Below, one piece after another: positions 39,401 to 54,400 of a stretch of 64,000 nt of DNA; position 1 is the first letter of the stretch; each line of letters opens with the position of its first letter. The translations under genes were made by a program, and so were the position numbers. Source of the DNA: Azorinus chamasolen (taxonomy: Eukaryota > Mollusca > Bivalvia > Cardiida > Solecurtidae); contig OY755241.1 of assembly GCA_963576725.1 (NCBI GenBank), positions 3,724,062 through 3,788,061 on the forward strand, read 5' to 3'. The notes beneath the pieces were generated by a model. That model was given only the letters and a program-made list of their open reading frames with translations. It ran no database searches and had not been told where the DNA came from.

Positions 39401-42400
39401 ACGAAGTAAATATTTAAGTATTTACTTCGTGTTCGTAGTAAGGAAAATCGGGGCGAGTGACCAAATTAATTAATAACCGGAACACTCGGCTTTTTTCGTC
39501 TGACATAGTTATTCTCGTTCATCTCTCGTAGCAAGAGTCTGCATGAGCGAGACTGTCTAAAAGTAGCAAAAATATTGCGAATTTCAAAGCACTACACGAA
39601 AAGCACTGCACTATTACAAAATTTAAAGCAGAAAGACGTTATATGGCACACATTCAGCGGTACCGAAAAAGCACTACACGTTTGCGAACGTATGCAAATT
39701 ATGAGTGTGACTCTATGTTTAGTAAGACTTCAGTCTATTAAATTATCATCATTATTTACACCAAAGTAAAGTCTGCATTCAATGAATGTGTTATTCACAC
39801 ATTTGGAAGATCTAATGCCCCATAGACGGATCTTTCAAAAGGTCATGACAACGTATCGAGAAGGTGTGAATAATTACCTCAGAGGTGGGAAAACACCGTG
39901 CTCGAATTAAACAATCAATAAAGGGAACCAGAATGATCCGCGGGACCAGCACACATGCTCGAATTTTCGGATTATCGCTATTCGGATTAATGCAGGTATT
40001 TTCAATGAGATTTGATAGAATTTGAGCCGGGACCTCAACATTCCCTCGGAATAAGCGGGTATCTCGGAAAAACGAGAGTCGAAATAACGCCGTTATACTG
40101 TACATAAAATTGATATAATATAAAGTCAGCTAATAAATATTCATGCTCTTATTATTTCCTATACCAATATACAGCTTGTGTAGGAGCTGTCTGATCAGGG
40201 TCTACTCTGTTTGCTAATATGTTACAGATCTGTGTCCATGCTTATAAAGCTGTTTAGTTGAGTCTGAGTTTGTTATCAAGCATTTGATTGGTCAGATTGA
40301 GCCTTTGGTTCAAATCTGACTAATGAAAAACTTGAGAACGAACTCAGACTCAACTAAACAGTTTTATAAGCATGGATACAGATTCTCTAGTGCTTGCCAC
40401 AGTAATGAATGATTTTTAATACATGTACAAGATTTAACCCTTTCCTTCATATAAACACATTTTCACGCATTTGCAAACAGAGCTGACCCAGACTCTTATA
40501 CGAGTTGTCTGATCAGAGTCTGCTCTGTTTACTAATGGAATTTGATAGATCCATTTCTTTACTTTCTAAAATGGCTGCAATCTTCTACCTTCTATATTTC
40601 ATTATAACTATTATGTCCATGAATATTTAGTAGGTATTGAAATTTGTAATAGCGAAAGGGTTAAATTAATTTTTATTATAATGGGTGGAGTCTTGCATGA
40701 ATATTCATCAGGTAAAAGGTTAAGCCTTTACTCTAACCTAGATTATGTTAACATTTATCTGATAAATATGCCTTTTAATGCCTTTGCAAATAGAGTAGAC
40801 ACAGATCAGATGACTCCTGTAGGAGCTATCTGATCAGGCTCTGCTCTGTTTACTTGTGAAATAATATATATCTGATTCTCTAGTTTATGCAATGACGTCT
40901 TGTGTTCATATCTCAATATAAAAATTTAGTTAATTCATATTCATGATGTCACTGTTTCTTACATGAATATTCATGGAGTAAACTATTAAGTAGCAGATCC
41001 TTTGTGCAGCCTACCTTTTGCATCTCCATGTGGTCCTTGAGTGTGTCAATCTCCTTCTGGTAACTCTCCTCCTGATCCTGTAGTGTCTGCTCCAACATGG
41101 CCGCCTCTGTCTCAGCATCTATCAGCTATAAGGAAAGCAATGTACTGTAAAACAGGTTTTATTAGCGACAATATATATTTTGCGCTAATTCGCGAATGCG
41201 TTGCCTCGCGAATTCAATATTTTCGCTAATAAATCAGTAACAAGTATAAAATGGAGAAATGTCCGAAATTGGTATATCAGGAATATGGTAAGTTTTATCA
41301 CGTAGTCGTCCATGTGTTTTCTGCATTAATTCAATTCTTCGTTCAACACAAATGTTGAATGAAGTGTATTGCTTCGATAAAAAGTTTGTTTAGTAAACAA
41401 AAAAGTGTTTAAATAAAAAATACAGACCAGAAAATGGAAGAATGTTTCTCTTCTTCATTGATCTCCGTGAAAAGGGGAGTAACTCTTATATACATGTATA
41501 CATGTACGGCAAGTGATAAATTACATGTACAATTACGGACTTTTGAAACAGGTTTGACTCTATGTGTTCGTGAAAAACAATTCACTCATTTTGACTACTG
41601 AATACCGGCTTATCCCAAGCCGCGTTTAACAGATCAACACATATACACAAACTTGTCAATTTGTTTTCACACGTTTATCATCCTATTCCAAGTTTCAATA
41701 AGGACACGGATTTAACCTTTAGATTCATAATGAACAACTCGTGATAACCATTTCATTTGCAGAAAGTTTTGATCCAAATAAGACCCCGAAGTTATCAAAG
41801 AGTAGTAACTTTGTGGCTTACATTTCCACCATTTCATCAGTAGACCGGTGTGTCACGCTGTGCCATGCACCCAAGATTTGGGTAAAGTTCTCAAAACAAT
41901 TACAAAATTGAATACTGGTAAATACAGGCCTGAACGAATGCTATAAAAGCCCTAGACTTTGTTCACAATTATCGATTGATAACCCCTAAATTGCCGACGG
42001 CAGTTACATAAATTTTTCTTTGTCCTTTTTACAGCATTCGGCAGCGTTTTATACGGTTCTATTTCCGTTATGTTAATTTAGCGAGATGGACGCCGTAGCG
42101 AAATCATCATGACGCGAATTAATACAAAATCACATTTACGCGAAATAATCATGACGCGAATATAACCTGTTTTACAGTAACTGTATGTAATACAAGAATC
42201 TCCTTTGAATAAACTCGCCTAATACATGTACATGTATCTACAATTTCATACATACCGGAATATGCAAAATCTGATTTCAGGTATATTTAGTATATATCAA
42301 TTTCCTTGCAGAAAAAACTAGATGATCAGATAAACATCATCTTTTGATCAAAATTGACACAAAGCTGTATCATTATATTTTATACAAGACCTGATCAGCA

Positions 42401-45400
42401 AATATCTGTATTTATATACAGAAAATCAACTTGACAAACAATTAAAAGAATATTACTTTCATTACATCAAAAATTATTTGAAAATAAAATTATTTCTATA
42501 AGGATTTCACACAATTATGAATATACATGTATGATGATTTGCATAATACGCATTATACTGTCAATAATGTTGACATCTAGTCTTTTTTAACCCTTAACTC
42601 CATAAATATGCCTCTCAACACCTTTGCAAACAGAGTAGATCCAGTTGCCTACTATGACATAATATAGATATAACTCTGCACTTGCTGTCTCGATTAAATA
42701 TTAGTGTGTTCATATCTTATTATAAATAAACAGCTAATTAATATGCATGATGTCATTACTTGTTACATGAATACATGTATTCAGGTTAACAGAGAGGCAG
42801 AGTAGCTTGTCATCTTACCAAAAATCAAAATGTCTGACATTACGATTATAGTTTGAATAGCAATGCAAGAACATTCTACAGTAAAACCTCTCAACAAAAA
42901 AAGATAAACTTAACCCATTACCTCATAGGCTATTTTTAGGTATAACCTCTTTGAATAAATCTACCGAAAAGGAGCATTTACTAGAGAAAAGGATTTTTTT
43001 TAGAATTTTGTAGTTTGAAACCATTGTGATAAATAGAGCATTTGCTCCTATAGGAGCAAATGCTCTATTTATCACAATGGTTTCAACAGGTGACTTTTAC
43101 AGAGGCGTAGAGAGGTGTATTTATGGAGGAAAGGATTAAATGATGTTAATTCTGCTAACAGAGTTGGTATCTTGTGCCAGTCTTATAAAAGCAATATCTT
43201 CAGAAAACAGTCTACTGTGAGAGAAACACACAGAAAACATGTACAATAGTGCAGACACGCCCACTTAACCTTGACCTCTACTGTCAAATTTAACCATGTC
43301 CAACTATAGTGCAAGTTGAAAGGCAAACTAACTAGTTAACCAAAAAAGATCATCACCTAGTTGATGCATACACTGATCTTATTTTTATCAAACATTGTGT
43401 GCAAAACTACTGGATAAAACTCTCATAAGATTCTATTGGGAAAAGTACCGATAGTTATCCTTAGTTATCCTTTTGACAAAAAGCAACAAGATGAATCTGT
43501 GGAAGACTATGGCCCCAACAGATGCTTTGACCTACAATTTTAATGTTTGACCTTGAAATGTGACTTTGATCTCAACATGGTTAAACACTTTCAGCTCCAT
43601 GACATGAGTATATATGACATATCCAACAATATTTCCAAAATAATGGCAAAGGCTGAAGTTTCAGAAATTTGACCTTTGACCTTGAAGTGTGATTTTGACC
43701 GTAACTAGGCACCATTCAAAAGTTTCAGCTTCATCAGTGATCATACATGCCGTGTATAAAGTTATTATCTGTAATAGTTCAAAAGTATTGGCTACAGTTA
43801 AAGTTTTAGACAGGCAGCCAGACAGACAGACGGGCCAACAACAATATGCCTGCAGATCAAGATCACTGATGACTTCTTGGATCTAAATAAAAACCAAAGA
43901 ATGTACATATAGTTGCAAGTTTTGAGGTAAGTGTTCAATGTGGACATATGAATGTCTTAGGCTTAATGATCAAATTATATATGGTTACAACAGAGGTCCA
44001 GATATTTTCAAGAATATCTTCTTTATTTCACCTCCAAACCCTAAAGAGTGGTCACAACATAGAGTTTGGTGGAGAAATAATGATTTTAGTATTTGAGTAT
44101 GCATGTTTATCTGTTGCTCTGTTACAATATAATATATTAGATTGAATGATTCCATGAAAACTAGGGTTTCAAACCAGGGGTGTAAACATAACAATTAACC
44201 CTTTACTTGATAATCCTACCTATGATTGCAAACAGAATATACCCAGGTAAGACAGCTCCTGTATGAACTGTCTGAATACAGTCTATTTGCTTGTACAGTA
44301 AAACCTCACTGATCAGATCACTTAAAAAAGTATCAGTCTGTAAAACAGATGGCAGCTTAATGCAGGATGAAAAACTCCTCTTTCATATTGTGTTAAGCAA
44401 CCACCTGCCTAAAATTTTAAATTCTTCATTACTATAAGTTCCGATTCATGAGGTTTAAGATCGGATTCGCTGTTTATTTGCCATAGCAATGAATTTCTTT
44501 ATTTTATATTTTAATACATGATTTAAAGAATGTTTCTTAATTATTCATAACGGGCACTCTTTAATGAATATTCATCAAGAAAAGGATTGCACATGCATGT
44601 CAATAAACATCATTTCAAAGGAGAGAAGAAATCAAATCAGACTATTAAACTTTTGTTAAATGCAAAATCAATGACTGATGTATATAATGGGCAAACCCTT
44701 ATCATGCTCAGCATTCCTAACATTTGACAACAGTGTAGATCCCCATCAGATGCCAAGTGATCGGCATCTCATCAAGGTCCATGTTGTTTCAAGACTCAGT
44801 GTTTTTCTCAAATAATTGAAGTAAGCAAAAATTCTTCCAGCTCAGAGATAATTTTTTCGTATGGTAAAACTATACTCAAACCTAAAAAGTACATTTGCAT
44901 TAAAGTGTTCAGAAGAAGTTAAATAAATATCTCATTTATTCTTTCATTAATATGGATGACAACGCTTCTTAAGTTTGAGCAAATAATATATTTTAAAGGT
45001 CTATAACCCTGTCATGAGAGAGCTTGCCTCCCATCTTTAATTTCCCTCATGAATTCACGACTTTATGAAAATTCTTTAACTGAATATTTTTTATAATAAC
45101 TGAACACTAGTCAAAGGAATGTTGTTATCACGGCAGAAACTGTAGAATCTGATATAATTATGTTATATCATAAACAAACAGAGCAGACCCTGATCATTTG
45201 GCTCCTATAGGAGCCATCTGATCTGGGTTTGCCAAAAGTCATCTCTATGAGAGAAAGAGTCAAACACTACCATCAATGACAGCAAAGGTTTAGACAGTAT
45301 CTCAACAAATTTCTTGAGCACCTCCCCACCCACTCCACTTCTGCCCCATAACTAACAAAAAGCATTGCTAAATATAAAATATCTCATGTATGCTATGAAA

Positions 45401-48400
45401 CCCAAATGATAAGACAGACAGAAAGATAGAGTGACATGTGGTAGTTTTACTGTTACCTCAGCTGTCTGCTAATAAAACAAATCAAAACTGTGCTTATCCC
45501 GACCATAAAATACAAGCTAACTGTGGCACAACTCACCCCACGTTTACGTAATAACTTTATCTACAGAGCATTCAAAATCAGTCATCATTGTAAAAACAAT
45601 AGAACAGATAAAGATTTTTCCTTAAATACTAAAATCCTCCTTTCTCCTCCAAAGACTCTGTTGTGACCACTCTTTAGAACCATCTCTTTGAGGCGATTCT
45701 TAAGAGTGGTAAGGACATAGGGTTTGGTAGAGAAATAAAGAAGTTACTCTTGAAAATGTTTTAATTTACGCATCTTATGTGGAACTCCGATAACTATACA
45801 GTGAATGGTTTAACATAGAACATACATTTTGTATATCAAATTTCCGGACAGAAAATCAGTTTTGAAATCAAGAACAATTGACAGAATTGAAGATGAGAGC
45901 CTAACTCTATCGAAATCTCTTAACTTATTCTCCCTAATAAACATCTCCACCCTAATAAATGCCCCCTTACTTCTGGCAGAAAATAACCAAGAGCTACAGA
46001 TAAAGGCATATACTCAAATACTACAATTATCATTTCTCCAAAAAACCCTATGTTTTGACCACTCTTTAGAATCATCTCTTTGAGATGATTCTAAAGAGTG
46101 GTCACAACATAGTGTTTGGAGGAGAAATGAAGAAGTTATTCTTGAAAATGTTTTAATTTACGCATCTTATCTGGACCTCTTACTAACAATGAATAAAACA
46201 ATTAAAACACTAGAACTAGATTTTTTTTTTATACAAAAACTGATGTCTCCCCCCCCCCCCCCCCCGCACAAAATTTTCCATGTAAAAAATCCCATAACTT
46301 AACAAATTGAAATCGGCCAGACGGATGGTCGAATGGACAGACGTACGCCATGCACAAAAACAATATGTCTCCCCAGTATGCTGGGGGAGACATAATTATG
46401 TTATAACCATTAGATAAGAAAAAAGATTTTTGAAAATGCAGGTGGTATCCTAATGCAGACTGAAAGCAATACAGAAAGCTCCCCCTCCCATGTACAAGTC
46501 CACAAGAAATGTTTGACCATGGAAGAAACTGTAGAATAAGATCTATATTTTTCCAAAAGTAAACAGAGAAGACCATGATCAGACAAGTCTTACAGGAGCC
46601 CTCTGATCTGGGAAGGTGTTAAAAGGTGAATACAGAGCTACAGATTAAGGTGCTTACCCAAATACTAAAATCGTTATTTCTCTTCCAAACCCTATACTGT
46701 TACCAGTTATCGAGACGATTCTAAAGAGTGGTCACAGTGTGGGGTTTGGTGGAGAAATAAAGGAGTTATTCTTGAAAATGTTGAAATTTACACACCTTAT
46801 CTCTAGCTCTGTTATATAATTATGAAGTAATGGATTAATGTTACTAATCTGAATTGCCATGGAGAGACAATTCTAATAAGGGGCAGCTCTGAGCAGGAGG
46901 CTCCTGTAGGGTCTGCTCTGTTTGCTAATGGAAAAGTAGACCCACTTCTATAGTTTCTGCCATGGCAATCATGTGTTAACATATCATTTTAAAATTTCAA
47001 TTAATTAACCATATCCCTGTTGCATATCCATGTAAGAAATAATGAAAGCATGAACATTAATCAGTTCTATAACCCATTCCCTCATATTGACGACTTTTGA
47101 CGACTCTGTAAAAATCACTTCGTGAAATCATTGTGATAAATAGAGCATTTGCTCCTATTGGAGCAAATGCTCTATCTATCACAATGGTTTCAAACTTCTT
47201 AAAGATCTGAGATTACAAAATTCTTAAAGTTTCCTTTTCTCTTATTAATGCTCCTTTTCGGTAGATTAATTCAAAGAGGTTGTATCTAAAAATAGCCTAT
47301 GAGGTAATGGGATAAATGCATAGGTACACAGGAGTGGTTTGGTATTGGTAAAAACTGTAGTCAGATGTATTATCATTTCAAAAGCAAACAGAGCAGACCC
47401 TGATCAGACGGCTCCTATAGGAGCCATCTGATCTGGGTCTTCTATGTTTATAGAGGTGTGAAAAAGAGTTTGTACCAGGGAAAGGGTTAATATTCATGAC
47501 ATTATTATTTCTATGTAAATATTCATAGAGTACAGGAACGTTATCAGACACTGTGTCCAAGTGTTGAGTCTGACCTTTTTAGCTGCATCATCTTCCTTAC
47601 TCCTCATCGTGCGTTTGAGGTTCAACAGTTCATTCTGCAGTTCATCAAACAGATGCTTCTCCTCCGAGTTGAGAGAGCTCCGACGACTGAACTCCGACCC
47701 TGTCTCTGCCTCATACACCATCTTGGTCTGGCCTTTACCCTGTAATAGAGATGTAACAAAGACCATCATATAGAAGACTTTTGGCACCTTCAGAGAAGAC
47801 CCAGATCAGACAGCCCCTTTATGAACTGTTTGATCAGGGAGTGCTCTGTTGGCTTATGGAATAACATACTTACATAGAGCTGATTCTGAAGTTTCCTTGT
47901 TGATAAATTCAGTCCATGAATATTCATACAATAATAAATCCTTAAATAAATATTCATGGCGGAAAACATTGAGGTGGAAAATCAGAGCTGTTGATCAGAT
48001 GTGTAGTGAGTATCAAAATCCCTCTCTTCTCAGCCAAACCCTATCTTGATTCTATTAACCCTTTCCCTCATATAAACGTGTTTTCACGCATTTGCAAACA
48101 GAGTAGACCCAGATCAGACGGCTCCTCTAGGAGCCGTCTGATCAGGGTCTACTCTGTTTACTAATAGAATTTGATAGATCTGTGTCTTTGCTTTCAAAAA
48201 TGTCTACAAAGTTTCACCTTCCACATTTCTTTACATGTATAATTATTTTGTTAATGAATATTCCTGATCAGTAGGTATTAAAATTTGGAATAAACACAGA
48301 ACAGGGAAAGGGTTACCGGTAAGTATGATCGTCTCAGAGAGAAAATTCAAATGAGTAACAGCAAGACAGCTAGATCTGATGTAGATGTGTAAAAACAAGA

Positions 48401-51400
48401 TCTTATGTAGATCTGGTCCAGATCCAGATCATAAAACCACCTAAAGGAGCTGTCTGATCTAGGTCTACACTTTTTGCAAATGTATACATGTGTCTCTAAA
48501 GGATTATGCAATATTTGTCAGCAAAAACTAACATTTGTTTCAATTCTTATTGTTGAACAATCAAACATTTTGGTCTTGATGATGTGCCACTGATGTTATA
48601 TTACTCGGTTTGTTTAATTGTTTGTTGTAAAGGATATCACAATTTCACCTACAGTATGCTGACCAAACACTCACCTGTTTTGCCCTGTTTTTAGCCTCCT
48701 TCAAGGCATTTCTCAGCCTCTGTAGCTCTTCATTCAACCTCCTGATCTCCTCTTGGTCCGCCTTCTTCTCCTCCTTTAACTGAAGAGTAGCAGCAAAAAT
48801 TACTATACATAAACTTATGTTATACCATTATGCACATTGTCTATCGATAAAATTATCTACTGTTTCTTTTCTCTAAGTAAATTTTTATTTCTTTATAAAA
48901 CCATAAATCAAGCCTAATGCAGAAAGCTCCAAAAGGAGCTTTCTGCATTAATTTCATCCTGCATTATGCAGCAACCTGACTAAAAAGTTCTAAGTTCTTT
49001 ATCAAAATCCTGGTTTAGAAGAGTTTTACTGTAGTGTGTTAGTTTTAACCTTTTCCTCCATAAATACGCCTTTCTATGCCTCTGTAATAGATACTTCTTG
49101 AAACTATTGTGGTAAATAGAGCATTTGCTCCATAGGAGCAAATGCTCTATTTATCACAATGGTTTTCAATACTACACAATTCTAACATTGTCATTTTCTC
49201 TAGTAAATGCTCCTTTTCGGTAGATTCATTCAAAGAGAATGGGTCTAAAAATAGCCTATGGAGGAAAGGATTAGTGACTGGGTAACCTATTGGGTTACCT
49301 AGTTGATGAGAGACTGCGTTACCTAGTGTCTCATCTGCAATAAAACTGTTTGCCAAAGCTATCATGGACTGGACCCCTCAACAAGGTGGAATCAATGTCT
49401 TTGACAATAAATGTAGTTTACAAAATTTAATGCTTTCTTATTAGCTCTTTAAATGCTGAATTTTCAAGTAGAATGGCCCATTGATGCTTTATTCTTTCCC
49501 AGATCTGTCAAATTCCATTAGCAAACAGAGCTGACCCTGATCAGACGACTCCTATCTGGGTGTACTATGTTTGCAGAGGTGTGAAAATGAAGGAAAGAGT
49601 TAACCCTTTTCCTGTTGAATACACATGTAAGAAATATTGACATAGTGAATAGTTATTTGCTTAATTTTTATGATGGAATATGTATTCAGGACTTTTTGGT
49701 ATTGGTAGAAACTGTAGTCAGATCTAATATAATTTCATAAGCAAAGAGAACAGACTCTGATCAGATCTGGGTCTACTCTGTTTGTAAAGGCGTATTTATG
49801 GAGTAAAGGGTTAATCCAAGGAGATATTCAAATCAGAGAACATAGATCTGAGGCCATTACAAAGGTCACTCCAAAACTGATCTATGCATCAACAAATGAA
49901 AAATTCCCTAGCATATTTCTAGTTATATAAGAGCTGTTGGAAGGACAGCACGTTAGACTAATCAAAGAATTTGTCAATGCAATTTGTGTTATAAGTTAAG
50001 CGTTTACCTGATGAATATTCATGTAAGAAATAATGATCTCATGAATGTTTATTACCGGAATTTTTGTAATGGTACCTAAACAAAAGCCTTTCTTACTTTG
50101 ACAGAAACTATATGATCCTTCCAGTAGCAAACTGAACAGACCCTGATCAGACAGTTCTTACAGGAACCATTTGACCTGAGTCTACTATGTTTACAACATT
50201 GCGTAAATGCATTTATAACAGGTAAAAGGTTAAAGTTCAGGAAGAAAGTTAATGTAAATGTTACAAGTTATTACTCAAAAAAAAAAGACAACCGATATAT
50301 CCATTAGGTCCATTTAAATCTGTTGCTCTGGTGTCGACACCAGAATGAGTACAAACAGTCAAGCTAAAAATGTAATATTCTCCCATTTGTGATTTAAATA
50401 AGATTCTTTTTCTTTGATTCATAAGTGACTTTAGACATATGAATCAACAACAAAACTGTGATATTAAAATATTATAATTCACAACTTTAAAAGTATTATG
50501 CATGTTAACAAGTGATAAACAATAGAACATGTCGTTAGTGATCATCAAAAAGTTCTAATTATGGGTCTGTAAGGCTTAATGCAGGTCAAAAGTAATGCAA
50601 AAAGCTCCTATAGGAGCTTTTTGCATTACTTTTGCCCTGCATTAAGCAACCACCTGCTTTATAAGACCCCTATGTTCAATAACTGTAAGACAGGTTCTAC
50701 TGTACCGTAATGCAAATAGATTGTATACTGAATTATTAGTCACTGACAAATTTTGTGACCATGGTGACAATAAAGTTCTGTGACAATACATGTATATTAA
50801 CCCTTCGCTTGCTATTCACGGCAATAAACCTACCTGTAAATAGTGAAGACCCAGATGAGACAGCTCCTGCAGGAGCTGTCTCATCAGGGTCTGCACTATT
50901 TACTAGTTGATTGTACAACCAGTGCACTCCACAGCACTGCGAAATACTTGTACACAGTGAAGATATTTGTAATTATACCACAGGGCATGGGTAAAGAAGG
51001 AGAAATGTATTTTAAAATTCAGCAAGTGAAGGGTTAACCATTTACCAGGTAAACATTCATGAACCAAATAATGTCATCATTTTATGTCAATTAAATGAAT
51101 TTTTACAATGGTATTACATATATAAACAGGGATTTTTTTCCCATGGCACAAATTGTAAAGTGTAAACCCAGTTCTATATTATTCTATAGGAAAACAGAGC
51201 AGACTTTTATCAGACAGCTCTTACAGGAGGTGTCTGATCTGGGTCTACTCTGTATGCAAGTAAAAAAAAAATGCATCTCTATCAGGTAAAAAGTAAAAGA
51301 AAAATGTTGATGTGACGTCATGAATTTAATCAATTAAAGAATGATATCATTATGATCAAGTTTGTTATTGATTATACATTTCTGTGAACATTTCAAAAAT

Positions 51401-54400
51401 GAAAATGAACTGTTACAAATTAAACTCAAAACATAGGGTGTTGTAAAAAGAGAAAATGAAAATAAAAGAAACAAAAGGAGCTGAAATGACAGGAAAGACC
51501 ATGCTATGAATGTTATCTCATGTGTTTATATATATTACCCCATCAATAACTGGAGTGAAGTCGTCCTCCTGAAATTCATTTTAACCCTTTACTGCATGAA
51601 GATTCATATAAGAAATAATGACATCATGAATATTAATTATATTAGTTGTTATAATAGTACATGGACACAGGATTTTTTTGACCATGGCAGAAACTGTAGA
51701 ACCATATCTATATTATATCATAAGCAAACAGAGCAGACTATGATCAGACAGATTCTACAGTAACTATCTGATCTGGGTCTACTCTGTTTGCAAAGGTGTA
51801 GAAAGGCATATTTATGGAGTAAAGGGTTAAGCCTCTGCTATAGATCTTTTCTTGCATAGTTTCCTCGATAACTCTTTACCTCATGATAATCATTTGACAT
51901 CCCATGGTGAAATATTCAGAGACAGACCAAACAGAAATAAAAACAAAATTTCTGGAAAGCTATCAAATAGATTGGAAAATGCTATAAAACCTTTTTATTC
52001 CAATTTTTAGTAAACAAATGCCAGAGGACATTTTTTTTTCTAAATGCTATTCTACAAAGCCTCTCGAATTTAAAGCATCTATCATCACAAAATAATAAAT
52101 AAAGCTCACAAAGTGATACTACATGTATGTCATTATCAAAATAGAATCTAAAAACAAAACCATTGTGCAAAATATCCAATTTTTCCACCAAGTCAGTTGC
52201 CTACTTTCAAAACTTCTACCTGTTTACTCACAATGTCATCTTCCTGTTCAGATCGCTCAATGTCTTCATCAAGCTTACAGGATAAAATGCATCATACTAC
52301 AGTTATTTGTATTACATCTAAATATATCAGTGGCCGAGGTTATAAAACATTTTTCTTGTTAATACAGGAGCCATCTGATCTGGGATACTCTGTTTGCAAA
52401 GCAGTGAAAAGGTATACTTATCAGGTAATCATGGGTTATTGTTATCAAAACAGCATAAAATTGATTGGTTGTCCAACTATCTGGAGGAAATACATATACA
52501 GTAGAACTCCCCTAATGCGACCACTTAAAGAATAACCATAGCTGGCTTTATAAGCAGGTGGTTGCTTAATGCAGGATGAAAGTAATGCAGATAGGAGCTT
52601 TCTGCATAACTTTCATCCTGCATTAAGCTACCACCTGCTTCTGCCAGACAGAATTATGCCCCTTTTTGGTGGTCACATTAGAGGGGTTTTACTGTAAATT
52701 GTTACTGATGTGAGTGACAATAAGGGTTGCCCTTGATCAGACTCCACACTAGCAATCTGTGTCAACACTATTTTGACACATTCACTAACAGAGTAGACCT
52801 AGATCAGATGGCACCTATAGGAGCCATCTGATCAGGCTCTGCAGTTTTTGCACATAGAATAACTTAGATCTAATTATATACTATATGTTAAAGCAGGATA
52901 TTCATTTGTTTTATATAAAAATATAAGAAAATTAGTTCATTAATATTTATAATGGGTGGACTCTTCCATGAACAAAGGGTTTGTTAACCCATTACCTCAT
53001 AGCCTATATTTAGACCTCTTTATATTAAACTACTGAAAAGGAGCATTAACTAGAGAAAAGGAAACTGTTAGAATTGCAGTTTTGAAACCATTGTGATAAA
53101 TAGAGCATTTGCTCCTATAGGAACAAATGCTCTATTTATCACAATGGTTTCAAAAAGTGACTTTTACAGAGGCGTCAAAATGAGGGAATGGGTTAAAGAT
53201 TGGATTTTGTACAATGGGGCTCATTTGAAATCATACAAGTTTATCTAGTGTTATACTGCAAAGAATATCAATATTCACCAGTGTAATGCATATCTCCTTA
53301 CCTTGGTCTTCTCATTCTTCACTTTATCGTCACGTTTGTTAAGTTTATCCTCAAGGCGTTTAAGCTGCTCTCTCAGCGACTGATTCTCCATGTCGGACTT
53401 ATCCAGCCTGGACTTTGTCTGGTCAGTCTCACGGAAGCTCTTGTTCATTTTGTCCTGTACAAAACCCTGGATATCCTTGAACGTCTTCCCAACAAAGTCC
53501 TTGTCATTATCTGGCTCAATCTGAACCTGAAAAGTTTAATTGGAATTCAATATTTTGATGAGGCAGGGCTATCACTTAGAGTAATGATTTACCATATCAA
53601 TTTCCTCTCTGGCACACTATAAGGCTACAGTAAACCCCTCTTAACCCTTTCCTCCATAAATACAAGTTTCTATGCATTTGCAAACAGAGTAGACCCAGAT
53701 CAGATGGCTCCTACAGGAGCCATCTGATCAGGGTCTACTCTGTCTGCTCATGATATAATATAGACATGATACTGCAGCTTCTGCCATGGACAGAAGTTCT
53801 TGCATCCATGAGCTATCATTTTAAATTATTCTAATTAATATTCATGATGTTATTATTTGTTACATGAATATTCATGGAGGAAAGGTTAAGTGTCCACATT
53901 TGGCATAAATACAGATGTCTTTAAAAGCAGGTGGTTGGTTTACCTGGTGCAGATTCATATAAGAAATACATGACATCATGAATATTTATTCAGCAGAATT
54001 TTAATAATGGCTTATGTACAAACAAGTTTATCATATTGGTAGACACTATAGAGTCAGATCTATTATAATTTCATAAGCAGACAGAGCAGACCCAGATCAG
54101 TCACCTCCTATATATAGGTGCCATCTGGTGTATGTCCACTCTGTTTACAAAAGATGGAGTAAAGAGTTTATCTTCTTCATGTTTGTATTAACCCATTCCC
54201 TCATAGTGACGCCTTTGTAAAAGTCGCTTTCTGAAACCATTGTGATAAACAGAGCATTTGCTCCTATGGAGCAAAATTTTAATGCTCTATTTATCACAAT
54301 GGTTTCAAAACTACTCAGTTCTGAAATTTTCCTTTTCTCCAGTTAATTCTCCTTTTCGGTAGATTTATTCAAAGAGATAGGATCTAAAAATAGCCTTATG

